A stretch of DNA of 64,000 nt from Eutrigla gurnardus (Eukaryota; Chordata; Actinopteri; Perciformes; Triglidae), in the NCBI GenBank assembly GCA_963514095.1, contig OY741285.1, forward strand, positions 17,675,320 to 17,739,319, read 5' to 3'. Below are positions 24,838-38,198 of this stretch, piece by piece (the first letter of the stretch is position 1; each line of letters opens with the position of its first letter). Made by a program: the position numbers and the translations under genes. The notes below the pieces were generated by a model. It saw only the letters and a program-made list of their open reading frames with translations, did not search any database and was not told where the DNA came from.

Positions 24838-26305
24838 CTTTTATATTCTCTCCTCCCCACTTGGCCTGTGCCTTGTTTTTAGTGATGCTACTTCTGCAAC
24901 GTGTAAAAGTATGAAGCCTCCAAGATTGATATTTGGGATGGCTCAGGTCACGTGACAGTGTCATCAGTAAAAATCACTCGACACAAACGCTGGTTACCTG
25001 AGTAAAAGTCCTGTGTTTGTCTTCACCCCTGTCACCTTTTACAGTATTTTCTTGATTGCCATTAAAACATTTCAAGCTGTCGGTTTAGAAGCTGCACATG
25101 TGGGTGAGGACTGGTTGGCGATTGAAGGCGGAGAATCGCTCTTTCAGGGGCAAATATTAAACGTCGTACATAAAAGGGCTTTGCGAGGCTTTTTATTGTG
25201 CCATTTGTCAGACGAGGGTTCGTCTCGTCAGAAGAGTTATGCACATTTTATTTTTTTCATTGCAAATGACAAAAGCCCACATGGGAGAAGCCTGTTTTGT
25301 TGATGTCATTTGGTGATATTTGCCATTTGCAGATGGACGTGCAGTAGCAATAACTTTGCCCATTGCTCATGCTGAAAATGGCTTCAAATGTCCAACGTAA
25401 AGCCATGTCATTAACAAAAATGCTGCCTGGCTTCCAGTAGTGTCTGAAATGGCTCCACAGTGTAGTAGTCGGGCTCCAGCACAGGAAATGAAAGGCACAG
25501 GAATCAGTCTGTGCTAATATATATACGGTTTGAGAAAATAACATGCCGTGAACAGCATGAAAAGCACATCTGCATTGTAGTTTAGACTGAGCTACAATTT
25601 CCTTCACATACTTTTCCCCGCTTTTGCGTTCATGAATAATAATTGTGGGGGCAGAAAAGATATGACCCAGCAAAATTGTTGTGAATTAATTTTCATTACG
25701 TCAAGATTTGGACCTCTATTCCACGGCTCCTCTCAAAAAGCCCTGTCAAATTAAGTTCAGGACGGCAATTTTGGCCTATGAATCTAATCTTTTCAATCTC
25801 TGGACTAACCCCGCTTCAATGTGTCATGTTGGACGTAATGCAAATCCACATTTTGTCTCATGTAAAAGGACTTGGTGTCTCAAGTCTCCAGACAATTCTT
25901 CATAAGCCCCTATAGTTGGTGCAAACTATTTAACATTTCTTGTTGAGCCTAATTTTGCCAAGTCAATCATGGTCTTTCATCTCCATCACAGTATTTAGCA
26001 TAATTAATGTGCCGCTGATGCAGAGGCAAACACAGACATCAAGCTATCATCTGGGCTTCGGAGGGAATTCTTTAAAGTGACGTTCCTCGGGGACCGTGTT
26101 GTGTGCACAGGTTTGTTCGAAATCAACTCCTCCCCTCGCATCTCTGCCAGCCGTCATTGACAGCTGGGCTCAGCTAACAGCTGCCTCCCCCTCCCCCACA
26201 ATCTAATACATTAAACTAAAACAACAACAAAATAGGTTGCCTGAAACGAGATAATTACTTGGTAAAGCCACAGTGAGTTTGTGGGTGGTCCTTGGTTCAG
26301 AGCTT

Positions 26306-26575
26306 TATTTTCATTATCAATTCATCTGCCGATTGTTTTCTTGATTAATCGTTTTGTTCGTAAAATGTTGTGAAAAAGTACACAGCCGGATCTGTATTCA
26401 AATAGTTTGTCTTGTCCAACTAGTATCCTGAAGATATTGAGTAAACTATCAGAAATATATATGTAAAGTTAAACGTAGCAAATCATCCCTATTGAGAAGC
26501 TCAAACTCTGTAATATTTAGCATTTTTGCTTGAAAAGTGACTTAAATGATAAATTGATAATGAAAACATTTGCTG
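26306..26575 (+). mobile_element. Degenerate teleost MITE-like repeat
   Basis: It has TTATTTTCATTATCAATTCAT, a CTGCCGATT block, GATTAATCG, a GATATTGAGTAAACT block, TTGAGAAGCT and a closing GATAAATTGATAATG. I recognise this order as a very common fish interspersed repeat (hAT-like, ends rich in GATTAATCG). The copy is old and the termini are not intact. Confidence 0.5.
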
Positions 26576-27090
26576 AATCATTTCCTGTTGACTCTAGTCA
26601 GGTACACAAGGTATAGATTGACCTTTCAGTTCATCACAAGAGGAAATTAGGAGGATTCAGTTGTTCTTGTTCTGTTTCTTCACAAAATAAAAAAAAACAA
26701 TATGGATGATGATGATAAAATGGACTCATTCAGTGTATTGGGCCAAGATGATGATTTGAGTCCAGCCTTCAACTACACACATGACTTCTGAAACCTCCCA
26801 CATACACAGCCGACATACATGTGTCGGCTGCTGCCAGTTACTTTGTGAGCCAGGTTCCTGGCAGGGGTCCATTATGAGCGCGTCCTCTCCTGGGCATCCT
26901 GCCTCTATGAAGTTCAGTAATGAAACCCAACCATGGGCCGACAACATTACTTATTTATTTTTTTCCCATGCTTTAGTTGGTATGGGTAAGGGACTGTTTA
27001 TATTAATTAATATTCTTTGTTGAGTGGTGGGTTACCCAACAATTTTTATATACATCTCGGCAACAAATTAATTGTTTAAGTTATATTTTT

Positions 27091-27238
27091 GGCCTTTTAT
27101 TGCGGGAGGACAGCGTGAGAGTTAAAGGGGCGAGAGAGAGAGACAACGTGCTTGAAAAGAGGGCAGCACGGCGGATTGGAACCCAGGACTACTGCAGGGA
27201 GCCTCGGTACATGGGGGGTAACTCTACGACTGAGCTTA
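27091..27238 (-). mobile_element. tRNA-derived SINE, reverse orientation
   Basis: Read on minus, a box A-like TAAGCTCAGTCGTAGAG (27222-27238) is followed by a degenerate box B GGTTCCAATCC (27173-27183). Further along is a purine/pyrimidine-rich body with CTCTCTCTC that ends in AAAAGGCC. The order of promoter boxes matches a tRNA-related SINE inserted on the minus strand. The boxes are mutated, so the copy is probably not active. Confidence 0.6.
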
Positions 27239-27447
27239 CTTATCATATTCATTTAACCAATCAGATCTAGTGCTCTTATGAGGGGCCGGCATATTATACG
27301 ACTATTAACTTACGAATTCACACAGTCGGAGAGTTTTTGCGACTGGAGCAGATGTTCATCACACAATGTTATTGATGTGAAATGTTAATAACTGATCATT
27401 CATCACTCAATATTTGTGATGTGACACATTGAGTTGATAAATTGTCT

Positions 27448-27469
27448 GGGGGGGGGGGGGGGGGGGGGG
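27448..27469. repeat. Poly-G run, 22 nt
   Basis: A perfect run of 22 G, able to form G-quadruplex structures. The exact length is likely uncertain in the assembly. Confidence 0.9.
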
Positions 27470-29299
27470 TCATATCAATTCTGCCATGTCGATTGCAGGG
27501 TCATGTTAAAATAAATTCTATCAGCAGGGGCGTTATGCATAAAGTGATCAGAGGACCAAAAATCCCTCCAGTCTAGTGTTCTGATTTTCAGTAGCCCCTT
27601 TCAAATATGTAATTGGCGATTAGTGGAAAAGGGAAATGTAAATGTTTACATTTGGGAAATGTTTGTTTGCACTGTTATCTGCAAGCTGCCGGCTCAACTG
27701 TTGCCGTGTTTGGAGTCGTGGGGCGTCATAGTCACTGTGATATGAAATGTATTTATTTTATGGGTTTAGGCTCCTTTAGGATCAGTGTAACCAAAAACGG
27801 ATCCAAATATCACCTGCAATTGACCTTCAGTTTAAACGTAGTGGCTTTTGCCTGGTCTGAAATCAGCCGCTCATGACTCTGATTAATTAAATATTCATGT
27901 ATACGTGTATATGTAGTTTGGGCTCTTTCCTGTTTCCATCCAATCTCCACAATCGTTCCCCGCGGCCTCACTGTTTTTGCACTATTTACACTCAGTGTAG
28001 ATAGTGTGTGTAAGGCTGACACATTCTATCTCAAGAGGGCAATAACACCTAGCCTTTTTCTTTTGCTGACGCTGGCAGGGCCGGGCTCGGCCTGCTAATG
28101 TGGATGGCATAAAGCCCGACGGAAGGCGCGTTCATCTGTCGGCTGCCGACCTTCAGTGAAAAGGGGGAAGGCCTGGAGGTGACCCTGCCTGTCTCCATCT
28201 ATTTCTGCAGCCATGGCTGATGGCTTCTTTTTCTGAACGTGGCAGCGAAGTCGCCTGTACTCTAATTTTTAATCATCTCCGATCTGATTGGCGGGCTCGC
28301 ATGTGTGAGGACGCTCGCATCACGCGTGTGTTCGTGAAGGTTCACGGCGACTGCTGTTCTGCAGACATCATCACCCAGGAGAGGATGGCGTATTCTGTTA
28401 GGAATACAACCGCCTTGTTGAAGTGAAAATAATAAGAACTAGATAGAACGAAGGTGCCCTTTATGTGCGCTCATTAATATTCTCAACAGAGCCTCGTCAA
28501 CCAAACACTCTGGATTACTCACAATAATGACACGAGACAAATAATTGCAATGTGACATGAAAACAAAGTCACTTAATGAAATGAGTCACGATAAGTATCT
28601 TTCAATTAAAGCGCATTGCTGCTGAAATGCGTGGATGATTGCCAACATCTGTGTGAGAGATGTTAAAAACCATCTTCATGCTTTCCTCTTTGCAAATTCC
28701 TTCGAAGCCCTCGCCCGCGGTGCTGTGTGTCAGCGTGGGCGTCAACGGCAGCTCCATCACTCTCCCGAGCCATGTGATTGATTGACACGCCGCCGTGGCG
28801 GCTAGAATCTTAACAGACTTTCGTTGGTGGTCATCAGATCACCGTCGGAGGTCAACGGGCCAGCTAATGCGCTAATCGGGTCTCCGTTTCACCGTGCTTC
28901 ACTTTCAATCAACGTCAGTCCGGCCTGACAGCGGTCGGGCGGGGGGCTGAACTGGAAGAGCAAGTCATTTAAGATGTTCTCTCTTCTTCTATCCTTTTAC
29001 ACCGTGGACTCTGATCCAGATTTCTAGTCACATAAACTGGCAACTGGGGGTTTTGTTGCCCCTCTGAGGAACACCAATGTGCTCTTTTGTTTCTCTTTGC
29101 GGTATTGTATCGCTGGCTCTGAAATGAATATGGAGGCTGGATGACAAAGGAAACGTATATTTCTTAAGCCGGAGAAGGACGTGAATTTAACATTCCGTTT
29201 GTAATAATAAAGCAGAAGTTGGTTCTAGATGGAATATTTTTTTCTTTCAAAAAGCAAAACTGATTACATAAAAAACACTGTAAGAACAATGTCACCCAG

Positions 29300-29690
29300 A
29301 CAACCTTCATTGTAATGGTTCCATCCAGAACCCTCTCTGGAGGTTCGATCTAGAACATTTCCACTTTTTAAGGCTAACAAAAACCCACTGAAGGCTTTCT
29401 TCTGAAAACCCTTTTATTTTCATATTGGCTATCTCAGGATTTCATCTAGAACCCATCCATCATGTTCAACAGAGAACCCTTTAATATTCCAAAGGTTTTA
29501 TCTAGAACCAGTCAGTGTTTCAACTGAGAAGAACCTGTTTATATTTCAAGGGTTTTACCTAGGACCAGTCTAGGGATTTCAAATGAGAACCCACTTATAT
29601 TCTAAAGGTTTCATCTAGAGCCCTCCCAGGGGGTTCTACAGAGAACCCTTTTATGTTCTCAAGGTTTCAACCAGAACTCTTTGTATATTC
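29300..29690. repeat. Minisatellite of a ~57-bp unit (GAACC-rich)
   Basis: About six degenerate units follow the pattern GGTTT(T/C)ATCTAGAACC, then a GGTTCAACAGAGAACCC block, then TTTATATTCCAAA. The clearest consecutive units begin near 29497, 29559, 29611 and 29667. Each unit contains inverted GGTTC/GAACC pairs, so single strands could fold into small hairpins. Confidence 0.75.
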
Positions 29691-31519
29691 TGCGTTGTTG
29701 GCATTCCCATTTAACAATCCCTGATGGATTCTTTCTTCCAAAATAGGGTTTTACCTAAGTCCTTCAGGAAGAACCAGTTTGGAAACCCATATTGTTCTAA
29801 CAGTGTGGTCCAGAACATTCCCAGAACCTCTTCTTCATTATGACATGAAGTCATTAGCAGGCTATCGGCGTACACGTCTCCCGTAGAAACTGTGTGTGGG
29901 TGAGATGAGAAAAAATGTGGTGTTGCTAATTCACAGTGGACGATGACGTTTTTCCCGTAGCGAATGTGAACACGATGACGGTGGTGGTCTACATGGTAAT
30001 ACAGGACTGAACCATTGCATAATTTATGGTGAAACAGATCCATCTTCCTTCTCAGTGGCTGCATCCTCTGCTTATACAAGCGTGTTTTTATCCACGCATG
30101 TCTTATTTCCCCAGACATGGACAGAACCCAGGCAGTTGTCAACTATCGCTTTTTGACAATCGGACCTGTTTTATCTGTCTTATTTGTGAGCAGGCGGCCC
30201 ATTTGACAGCAGAAACTCATTTGCTCGGCACCAAACGCCATTATAGGTAGCCCTTTGACCTACCGAAGCCACTCGTCTCTTTCTGTCTCCCCTCTCTGCC
30301 TGTTTGGATCGGTGGCAGCCATCATGCATTGATCCGTTCTGTTCTTGTCCTGCCGTTTGGAAACCAAACCTGCTGTCTGAATTTCTGATGACCTTCGGGG
30401 GGGGGGGGTACATGAACTCCTTGTGGGTTTTCTTGACATCAGCGATACTATCTAAAGACGTCATTAATAGAAAGGATCAACGCGGAAACTCTTTGAGAGG
30501 AAATTCGACCCCCTCCCCTTTACCTGTGTATTGAAATGTTTGTTGTCTTACACAGAAGTCTGATCTTTACTGAACCACCATGTGTTTTTAGTTCCCAAAG
30601 CCCAACTCTACCATAAACATAGTTATAACCATGATATTTACCACGGCTCCTCAACCTGGAGCCATTTCCCCATGTTTTTGTGTTGAAGTGACTAATGTGG
30701 ACACTAATTTTGAAGTAGTCTAGTATTGAGAGACAACGCTGCAGACGCCAGCTGCTAAATGGCCTGCAGTGTAATCACTGGGGACAACTCCTAATCCGCA
30801 ACGTACTTGCACTTCCACAAATGCTTGTTTTTTTGCCTCTGAAATGCTCAGATTGTTGTTCTACGTGTCTGACAACACCGTGGAAAGGACTCCTCTCAGA
30901 AATAAAACCTTTTTTCTTTACCTTACGCTCAATCGGTTTGCTATTGTGTCTCTCGTTCTGAAATCTCGCCTTGCATCCATGTCGAAATCAACTTAATATT
31001 GGGCCTTGACACTTAAAGTCTTTTAGGAAACACACTTTCTGTACTCCAGAAAACAGACTGTGCACTCCACTCTCCAACACTCACTCTGCTTCCGGCAGTG
31101 AGTAACATGACACAATAAGAGACACAGACCGGATCAAACCACAGGTTAGAAAATATTATATATAATAATAGTTTTATTTGTCTGTGGTCTTTTCCATAAT
31201 GTTGTCAGACACTTAATAGTATATATACATTGCGGCCGGTTAAGCGGCTGCGGCTGCAGCATTCTCGCTCAATACTGGACCATTTTGAAAGATAAGAAAT
31301 AAAGTAAATTAAAAAAAAATCATTCGTCACACAGACATGAGGTAAATAGGATCCAGGATGAAAATATACAGAACTGACCTTTAACCAGACTGTAGCACAA
31401 TGTTGTAAGCAAGACTTTTAGAAACGTAATTCTGAGGTTTTATTTTTATTTTAGTTTTACACGAACCCATACAGCTGTAGTGTCTCTACTCTAGTGCTCT
31501 TTTAAGTTGGTTTAAGTGT

Positions 31520-31547
31520 CCCCCCCCCCCCCCCCCCCCCCCCCCCC
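31520..31547. repeat. Poly-C run, 28 nt
   Basis: A perfect run of 28 C, the longest homopolymer I saw in the window. Confidence 0.9.
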
Positions 31548-34500
31548 TCGGTGGCTTTACTCCACTTGGAAGCCATGCTAAGCCTATCAACTACTCAGCT
31601 GCACTTGATACACAGTAGCCCCAGGCAGGCAAGTCCAACACTCCATCTGGCTCTGCTGCTCAGATACAAAGTTACTACAAGCACTCAACAGGCCTCTGGC
31701 TTAGTGTTGTGTGGTCAAGCATTTTAAGAAAATGAACTGAACTGGCAACGCACACATGGGCATGAAATAAGAGTGAGCGGCAGCTTGTGTGTGAGTTGGT
31801 TTATTTAGTGTTTCCCCTTGAAGTGGTCGAGTCGACCCATTTGGATATCATCTGAAGGCTGTGATATGTGAGGCAGGCAGAAGTGACAGTCCTGTGTGAA
31901 ACCAGCTTCAGGCTGGCACCGGATCCACGTGACAGCGGCGCCAGGACCAGATGTTATGGCGGGCATTTCATGCTTGAATTTAGTTTGATTTATTTCTTTG
32001 TCAACGCTGGGTGCAGTTTCTTTCACACGGATACCCAATTTACAGTTTCAAATCGCTGTAAATACCTGAAGTTATGCAACATATAATAAGTTATATGATG
32101 AAGGTCTTTGAACCGGATGTTTAAGGCAAGGTGTTGTGATAAGGCCATAAAAAAGGATCCAACCTGAGGTGCAATGTGAAAAGGCAAGAAATAGCAGCAT
32201 TTCAGCTCTACTGCACGTTTCAATACAATCTAAATTCACAGCAGATGTTAGCTCATTTTTTGGAATATTTTAATATTTCTATTTACCGGTTGCTGTTGTG
32301 TTTTAGTCGTAATTCCAAGAAAAAGTAAAAATGAATTAGCACAAACCAGTTGACACAGTACGACTGGAGCTTTTGGGGCCCCTGAAGGTCTGGAGAGCTC
32401 AGGCAGATGCTTGCTTTGCCCTGTTGGTAATCCATGCTTGGTGCTAAATGTTTTTGGCAGCCAATTATTTTTTTAATAAACACAATCCAGGGTTACAAAT
32501 AAAAACAAATCCTGATTCTCTGCAGTGGTGGTTGATATTTTTGAATCCCTGTGTGTGAGCCGCAAAGCGACCTTTTTAATGAATTCCACTCGCTGTGATT
32601 TGATGTTGTTAAACAGTATAAGAAGACATCAGCGGTGAATACTCTCTTATGGGCTCACTTTTAAAGTTAACTTGATAGAAATCATCATTTATTTAGCCCG
32701 TGGTCTCGTGTTATGTGATAACAGCTATATAATTCCAGACTGCACCCATCAATGGTCGTTGACAGTAAACAAGAGAGTGAATCCTGGTGAAGTGAATGAG
32801 GCCAAGAGCTACAGGACTTTAGCCTTTTTAATTCTGGAGAATTTCACCACCTGCCCGGACCAGAGACACCAGCTGATTATTAAATGCCTCCATCTCGATG
32901 CAAATGTGCTCTTCTGCCAGCGCTGATTACCTGCAGTTAGTGGCCTTCTGCAGAATGACCTTCCCTCCTCATGTCACGACTCTATTTGCCCCTTTAAGCT
33001 GCCTGTCAAACACGGAACCCGTCTTCCTCCCGGAGCTCCCGCTCTATTTGTTTTAACAGGACTGGCGGAGCGGGAGGCATACAAATGGGGAGCCTCTCGA
33101 GAGGATTTATGCAAAACAAAAAGAAAATTCCCCGTGTTCCACGGACCCGATGATGGGCACGTCCATGTCGTGTGTCAGCCACGGAGATGAAAGGCTATTA
33201 TTTTAGATTAGGTTTAGATTTATCATTTTATTAACACAACCCCAGGCACCTCTGCTCAGACTGCTAATCCAGACGGTGAAGCAGTACTCCCAAACGGCCA
33301 GCAGGTGTAGCAGTGAGGTCTCTGCATGGAGAGGAAGGGAAGCAGCAGTCAGTGCCATCTCATCCAAGCATCTTCCTCTCTGGGCAATATTTAACACAGT
33401 GTTTGACCTTTCACGTGGTAATCTGCTTTAATTTGTTGTTAAAATGATAATCCTTTAAGTATTAACCTGAGTAATGTGTCAGTAGAAGACTCCCAATACT
33501 TAAGACCTCTCTCTCTCTCTCTCTCTACCTGCTACTCTCTCTCCGCCGCTCATCCACGCAGTCGGGCTGCTGTTATTGTTCGCAGCAGCAAGCGAACGGG
33601 TGCGAGGGAGCATTAAAGCATTCACCACATATTAAAATCAGGGCTCGGCTGCTGTTGTTATTTTGCTGTCTGTAGGGAAGAAAAAAACTCATCAATCACT
33701 GACAAATGCCTTCATCGGCGCTGTCTGCCATTGAAGAGATTATGAAGACGACGTGCGACTGAACTTTAAAAAAAGAAAAGGCTGTGGTCGTGCAGCTCCG
33801 AGGGAATAATTTGTGTGTTAAAATGATTTATTCCCCTCTTTAATCTGGCTACATGGCTGACAGTATGTCATCCCATTATTTGTTCTTGCCCAGACATTAA
33901 CTTAAACAAACAGTTATGAATTATGCCCCCTTCATTTGGTTCTCCTTGACTCAGATGAAGGTTGACGCCTGATTTCAGCCGCTTCCTTTGAGTAGATGTG
34001 ACCGGGAGGGCGAGAGAGGTCTAAGCTGGTTTAAACTGGGCACATTTGGTGAGGAGAAGTGAGTGCCAGTTGGCCTGTGCAGGGAGGCTTCTGTTTCCCC
34101 CGCAGGGAGCTGACACAACCAAAGCACATAATTATTCACTTGGCGATATGTGGGCTGTGTCGGTGTGTTGCAAGCCCAACTTTGCCTGAGCGGTATGGAC
34201 TTTAATGGAGGAGCCAGCAAACTGGCCGTGCCTGCTTAGAACCATGACCTGTCGGCCCTGTAACTCCTGACTGTCTGGAACCCGGGCCAAATGTCGTCTT
34301 TGCTCTTTAGTTGGACTCTCCGAAGCTGGAGGCCGCAGATGGCGTGCTGTCATTAGGTCTAAATTACAGCTATGTGTCAGTAGACAAGTTCAGTTCAGTC
34401 TCACCCATGGAGCAGTGTTCACCGCTGCAAAGCAGGAGCAGTTAATTCAGGAGCCCCAATATCTTAGTTGGAGCATTCTCTAGTTTTGGATGGACATAAA

Positions 34501-34825
34501 ACGCCACTGGTCGGTGTTGAGAAAAAAAACGATGACTCTCCAGGTGCATTTCAGTAAAAAAAAAAAACAATCTCCGAGTTTAAAATTGTGTAGGGAATGC
34601 TTATAAAGGAAAGACTGCACATTCAGCACCACATAGATGAATTCAGTGAGGTATGGTACTTTCAACTCGACAACAAATTGCATTCCTCTCCGTAGCAAAG
34701 GCACCTGAGGCTGTTATATTTCAGAGCCATGATTTCTCCGATACAAACTTTTAAATAATTAAAACTGATGGCCATAACAAACCCAAAATGTCATTTTAAC
34801 GGTGCAGAATTCAGAGCATATTCCT

Positions 34826-35100
34826 TTGCTTCCATGTGGCTCTCAACATGGCGGCTTGAAGCTAACGTTCCCGCTTTATCAGCGGCAACTGACGATGCGT
34901 GAACAAAGCACAGAGAAGATAACAACACACACAGAGGGAGTGTGCCTTCATTCTCTGCTGGGGCAAACATAGTCCATCAAACATGTACTGTACATGGAAT
35001 AGCTCTGACTCCTGGATATGGAGCCTTTCATTATTAAGGAGACTCTCATGTGTAGGAATATTGAGAATATAAAAACAATAGAAGTTCCATGTTTATAATC
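34826..35100 (+). repeat. Interspersed repeat, direct copy 1
   Basis: It contains TGGCTCTCAACATGGCGGC and ACAAAGCACAGAGAAG, followed by AACAACACACACAGAGGGA. The same blocks in the same order and orientation occur at 42461-42700. It is a moderately old interspersed repeat of unknown class with no coding content. Confidence 0.55.
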
Positions 35101-37154
35101 TGTGTCATGCTCATAGCTGATATCAAAATGTCACAGTTTATTTGTCGAAGCCATATATGGTGCATGGTGATACAGATATCACCGCCTTCCCCCCTGCACA
35201 GCAATGAGTGCGCCGGCATTAATCTAGATTTATAAATAATCTATCGTGGGGCAGGAGTGAAATTTTGTTACCAGCGACCTTAAGTGGTTTCTGCATCGTC
35301 CTGTGCAGCTCTCACCTAGCGAGTCGGGTCCCTGACACGTCCCCTTATTGATATCAGTGTGATTTATGGAGCTCAGCTCCCCTGGCCATCCTCAACCTGG
35401 AGATGGGCGTGTGTTTCATCCCCGTCTGATGGCGCAGGCCGTTGACTGCTGGCAAGATGAGGGCGGAGTCTTTTTTTTCATCCTTTTTGACTGAGAATAT
35501 GTTCTGTTTCTAACAGGTTGTGTTTAGGATGTTGTTGTGAAGAACAGGTTCCATCTGCCACTATCTTCTCATCCCCTCTCCCTCCCTGAACCCTGAATAC
35601 AAAGCGCTGTATGTGGAACGTGGAGGGAATCAGTGGATCATCGGATGACTCAGCTCGCAGCTCTCAAGATAAATATTCTCAAACTTTGTGTCTTCTGGCA
35701 CTGTTCTTGTTTGATTAAGGTCAGACATTCACAGTTTCCAGTCAGTCCGTTGGATTCAGCTATAATTGCTCTCGGAATACGGAGTCCCTCAGGGCAGAGT
35801 CCATTTGTCATTCTCAAACTGTTGATGCTTCATTGTGCCGCGCGCTGCCGAGGGATTTTCGCTCTTTCAACAGCAATATTGAGCCGTATTTCATTCACGG
35901 GTGACTCATAATTACCGGTTTTAAGACGGATTCTTATTATATCTTTTATGAGGAGTTAGATTTGACTCAGAAATGTCCCCAGTCCTTCCCTTCTCTGGGA
36001 GATTAAATTTTATTGGTGGGCACTACAAAATAGCACAATCTCCTCCGTCTCAATTTAAAAACCCTCCCTCTGCTGTAACATCTGTGTTATAGGTAATCAC
36101 AGTAAGAGCACTCCCACGGGAAACCGTCCTCTCTAATTCTATGATTGTGTCTGCACGGCTTCCTCTCAGATGAGTTTTAATTGGAGGCCAGGGGTAACAT
36201 GAGATAAATCCTATTGGACGCCCTGCAACACTGGCCTTTGCCATCGCAGGCCCCATTAAGGGATACTTTATTGATTGTAAATAAGCTTTGTAATTAATGG
36301 AGGGTCACGCCGGTTCTCAGTCTCGGCTCACAGTCGGAGGGCCACATCTGCTGCCAGCTGGATTTCTTTCATGTTTCAAAATGTAGATAGGGCTTAGTGA
36401 TTAAAAGTTGAATTCATTCTACAGGCGGCTGGCGGGACTAAGAGACCAAAGCGAATCCTTCTAATATTCTCTGCATGCCGTGGTGAAGCAATTCGTCAAG
36501 CGAGGCTCATGGCTAAACCTATATATTTAATGACTAAAGCTAGTAAGGCAAAGTTTAAAGGCTTTCACGGTCTCACAAGGCATGTTTTAGATGTGTTTTG
36601 TGTGGTAATTCAAAGTATTTCATAATTCAATAAATGACCTTTAGGGCAACAAAAGTTTTTCAAGTAAAATTCCAGCTATGTTTACATGCATGCACACAAA
36701 TGCAGAGTTATCCGATGGAGACAATAGTTTGATTGAATTAAACCGGGGGTGTTCCCGTAGGCTATATTTCATCAGTTTAGATTTTTCTAAACTGATGAAT
36801 CACGATGCATAATTTTTTTGATATTATCCCCCAGTCCTGCTGACAAATGAACCGAGTGTCGTTACAGGAGCGGCGAATGTGCCCTTTTTTTTGGTGAAGT
36901 GTTTTTAACACGCTGGAGGAGCATCATGACGGAGCTGTGGAAGAGCCTGAGATGGTTTGCATCCGCTTACGCACATTATCAGTGAGCGCACGCTGCTTCT
37001 TGGCTTCCCTTCCCAAAGGCCGGTACAGAGGGTCAGAGAGAGTGGGAACAGCGCTGTGCAGGCGCTCACACCCTCAGATGAAACACCGCTTGTGCACGGG
37101 TCCATCGTTTTTCTGTGGCTTGTCTCTCCACGGCGACCTGCGCATCTCTCTCTC

Positions 37155-37158
37155 GTGT

Positions 37159-37204
<46 letters not shown>
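37155..37204. repeat. (GT)n microsatellite, ~50 bp
   Basis: A GT run with one TTT interruption. Confidence 0.9.
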
Positions 37205-37595
37205 TTGCTTGCCTACTTAGTATCCTGTCCTCTAAGATTTCAGACATTGATTGCCTCCTCTAGAAACAGACGGCAAAATCTCTCCCTATGTTCTGCTCTG
37301 GCAGTTAGTAAACGGCCGTAGCCTTGTCTGGTTAGCTCACCGCTACACATGTGGAAGCAGATTTATCAGGCTCCGCTGTAAAGTCCTGTCTATTTCATCC
37401 CAAGTCCTTACAGCTGCTCCAGCAGAGCCGACGTGCAGCTACCGTATGCACTCACTGAGTCAGGGCTTTTTCCCATTTCATGATTTAGTATTATAATCAC
37501 AGAATGCCTTCTGACCTGTGCGCTAACCAGACCAGACATAATGATCTGCACCCTGCTCATATTTTATGCTGAGGTGACGCTGTGACGGATACACT

Positions 37596-37615
37596 CCCCC
37601 CCCCCCCCCCCCCCC
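37596..37615. repeat. Poly-C run, 20 nt
   Basis: A perfect run of 20 C. Confidence 0.9.
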
Positions 37616-37881
37616 GGAGATGATGCATGCGCGCCGAAGACCTGACCCTTGGTCACCTTACACTCTCTTACCGCTGTCTACATGGTGTCATGGAGAGGGA
37701 CGCGGTTCATACCAATGACTTGATTTCAGACAAGGGGGATAAAAAAATAAATAAAAAAAAACACTCCTCATCGCTGGAGTGTATATTTCAGCTCTGGGAC
37801 AAATTAGTAAGGGGCATCTATGCGGTATGAAAATGGCTCCAAATGAACAAGCTTGGAATATAAAAAGTATTGGACAATTCC

Positions 37882-38198
37882 GTCGGCCCCGGCTTCCTTC
37901 TGTGTGGAGTTTGCATGTTCTCCCCGTGTAAGCGTGGGTTCTCTCCGGGTTCTCCGGTTTCCTCCCACAGTCCAAAGACATGCAGGATGGGGATCGGCTC
38001 ATTGGTGACTCTAAATTGCCCGTAGGTGTGAATGTGAGCGTGAATGGTTGTTTGTCTCTACATGTCGGCCCTGTGATAGACTGGCGTCCTGTCCAGGGTG
38101 TACCCTGCCTTCACCCAATGACAGCTGGGATCGGCTCCAGCCCCCCCGTGACCCTGAATACAGGATAAGCAGTAGACGATGGATGGATGGATGGATGG
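37882..38198 (+). mobile_element. Non-LTR retroelement 3' fragment with GATG tail and 13-bp target duplication
   Basis: The insertion is exactly bounded by the 13-bp direct duplication ATTGGACAATTCC at 37869-37881 and 38199-38211. The body contains GTTTGCATGTTCTCCCCGTG, CCAAAGACATGCAGG, TGATAGACTGGCGTCCTGTCC and GCTGGGATCGGCTCCAGCCC blocks. It ends in a tandem GATG tail from about 38177. This is the well-known fish LINE (L2/Rex-like) 3' end that is often 5'-truncated. The perfect duplication suggests a fairly recent insertion. I cannot fix the LINE clade without a search. Confidence 0.85.

Noticed and set aside
29711..30142. 143-codon minus-strand frame
   Set aside because: It starts beside the minisatellite, shows no domain, and has no plausible splice pattern.
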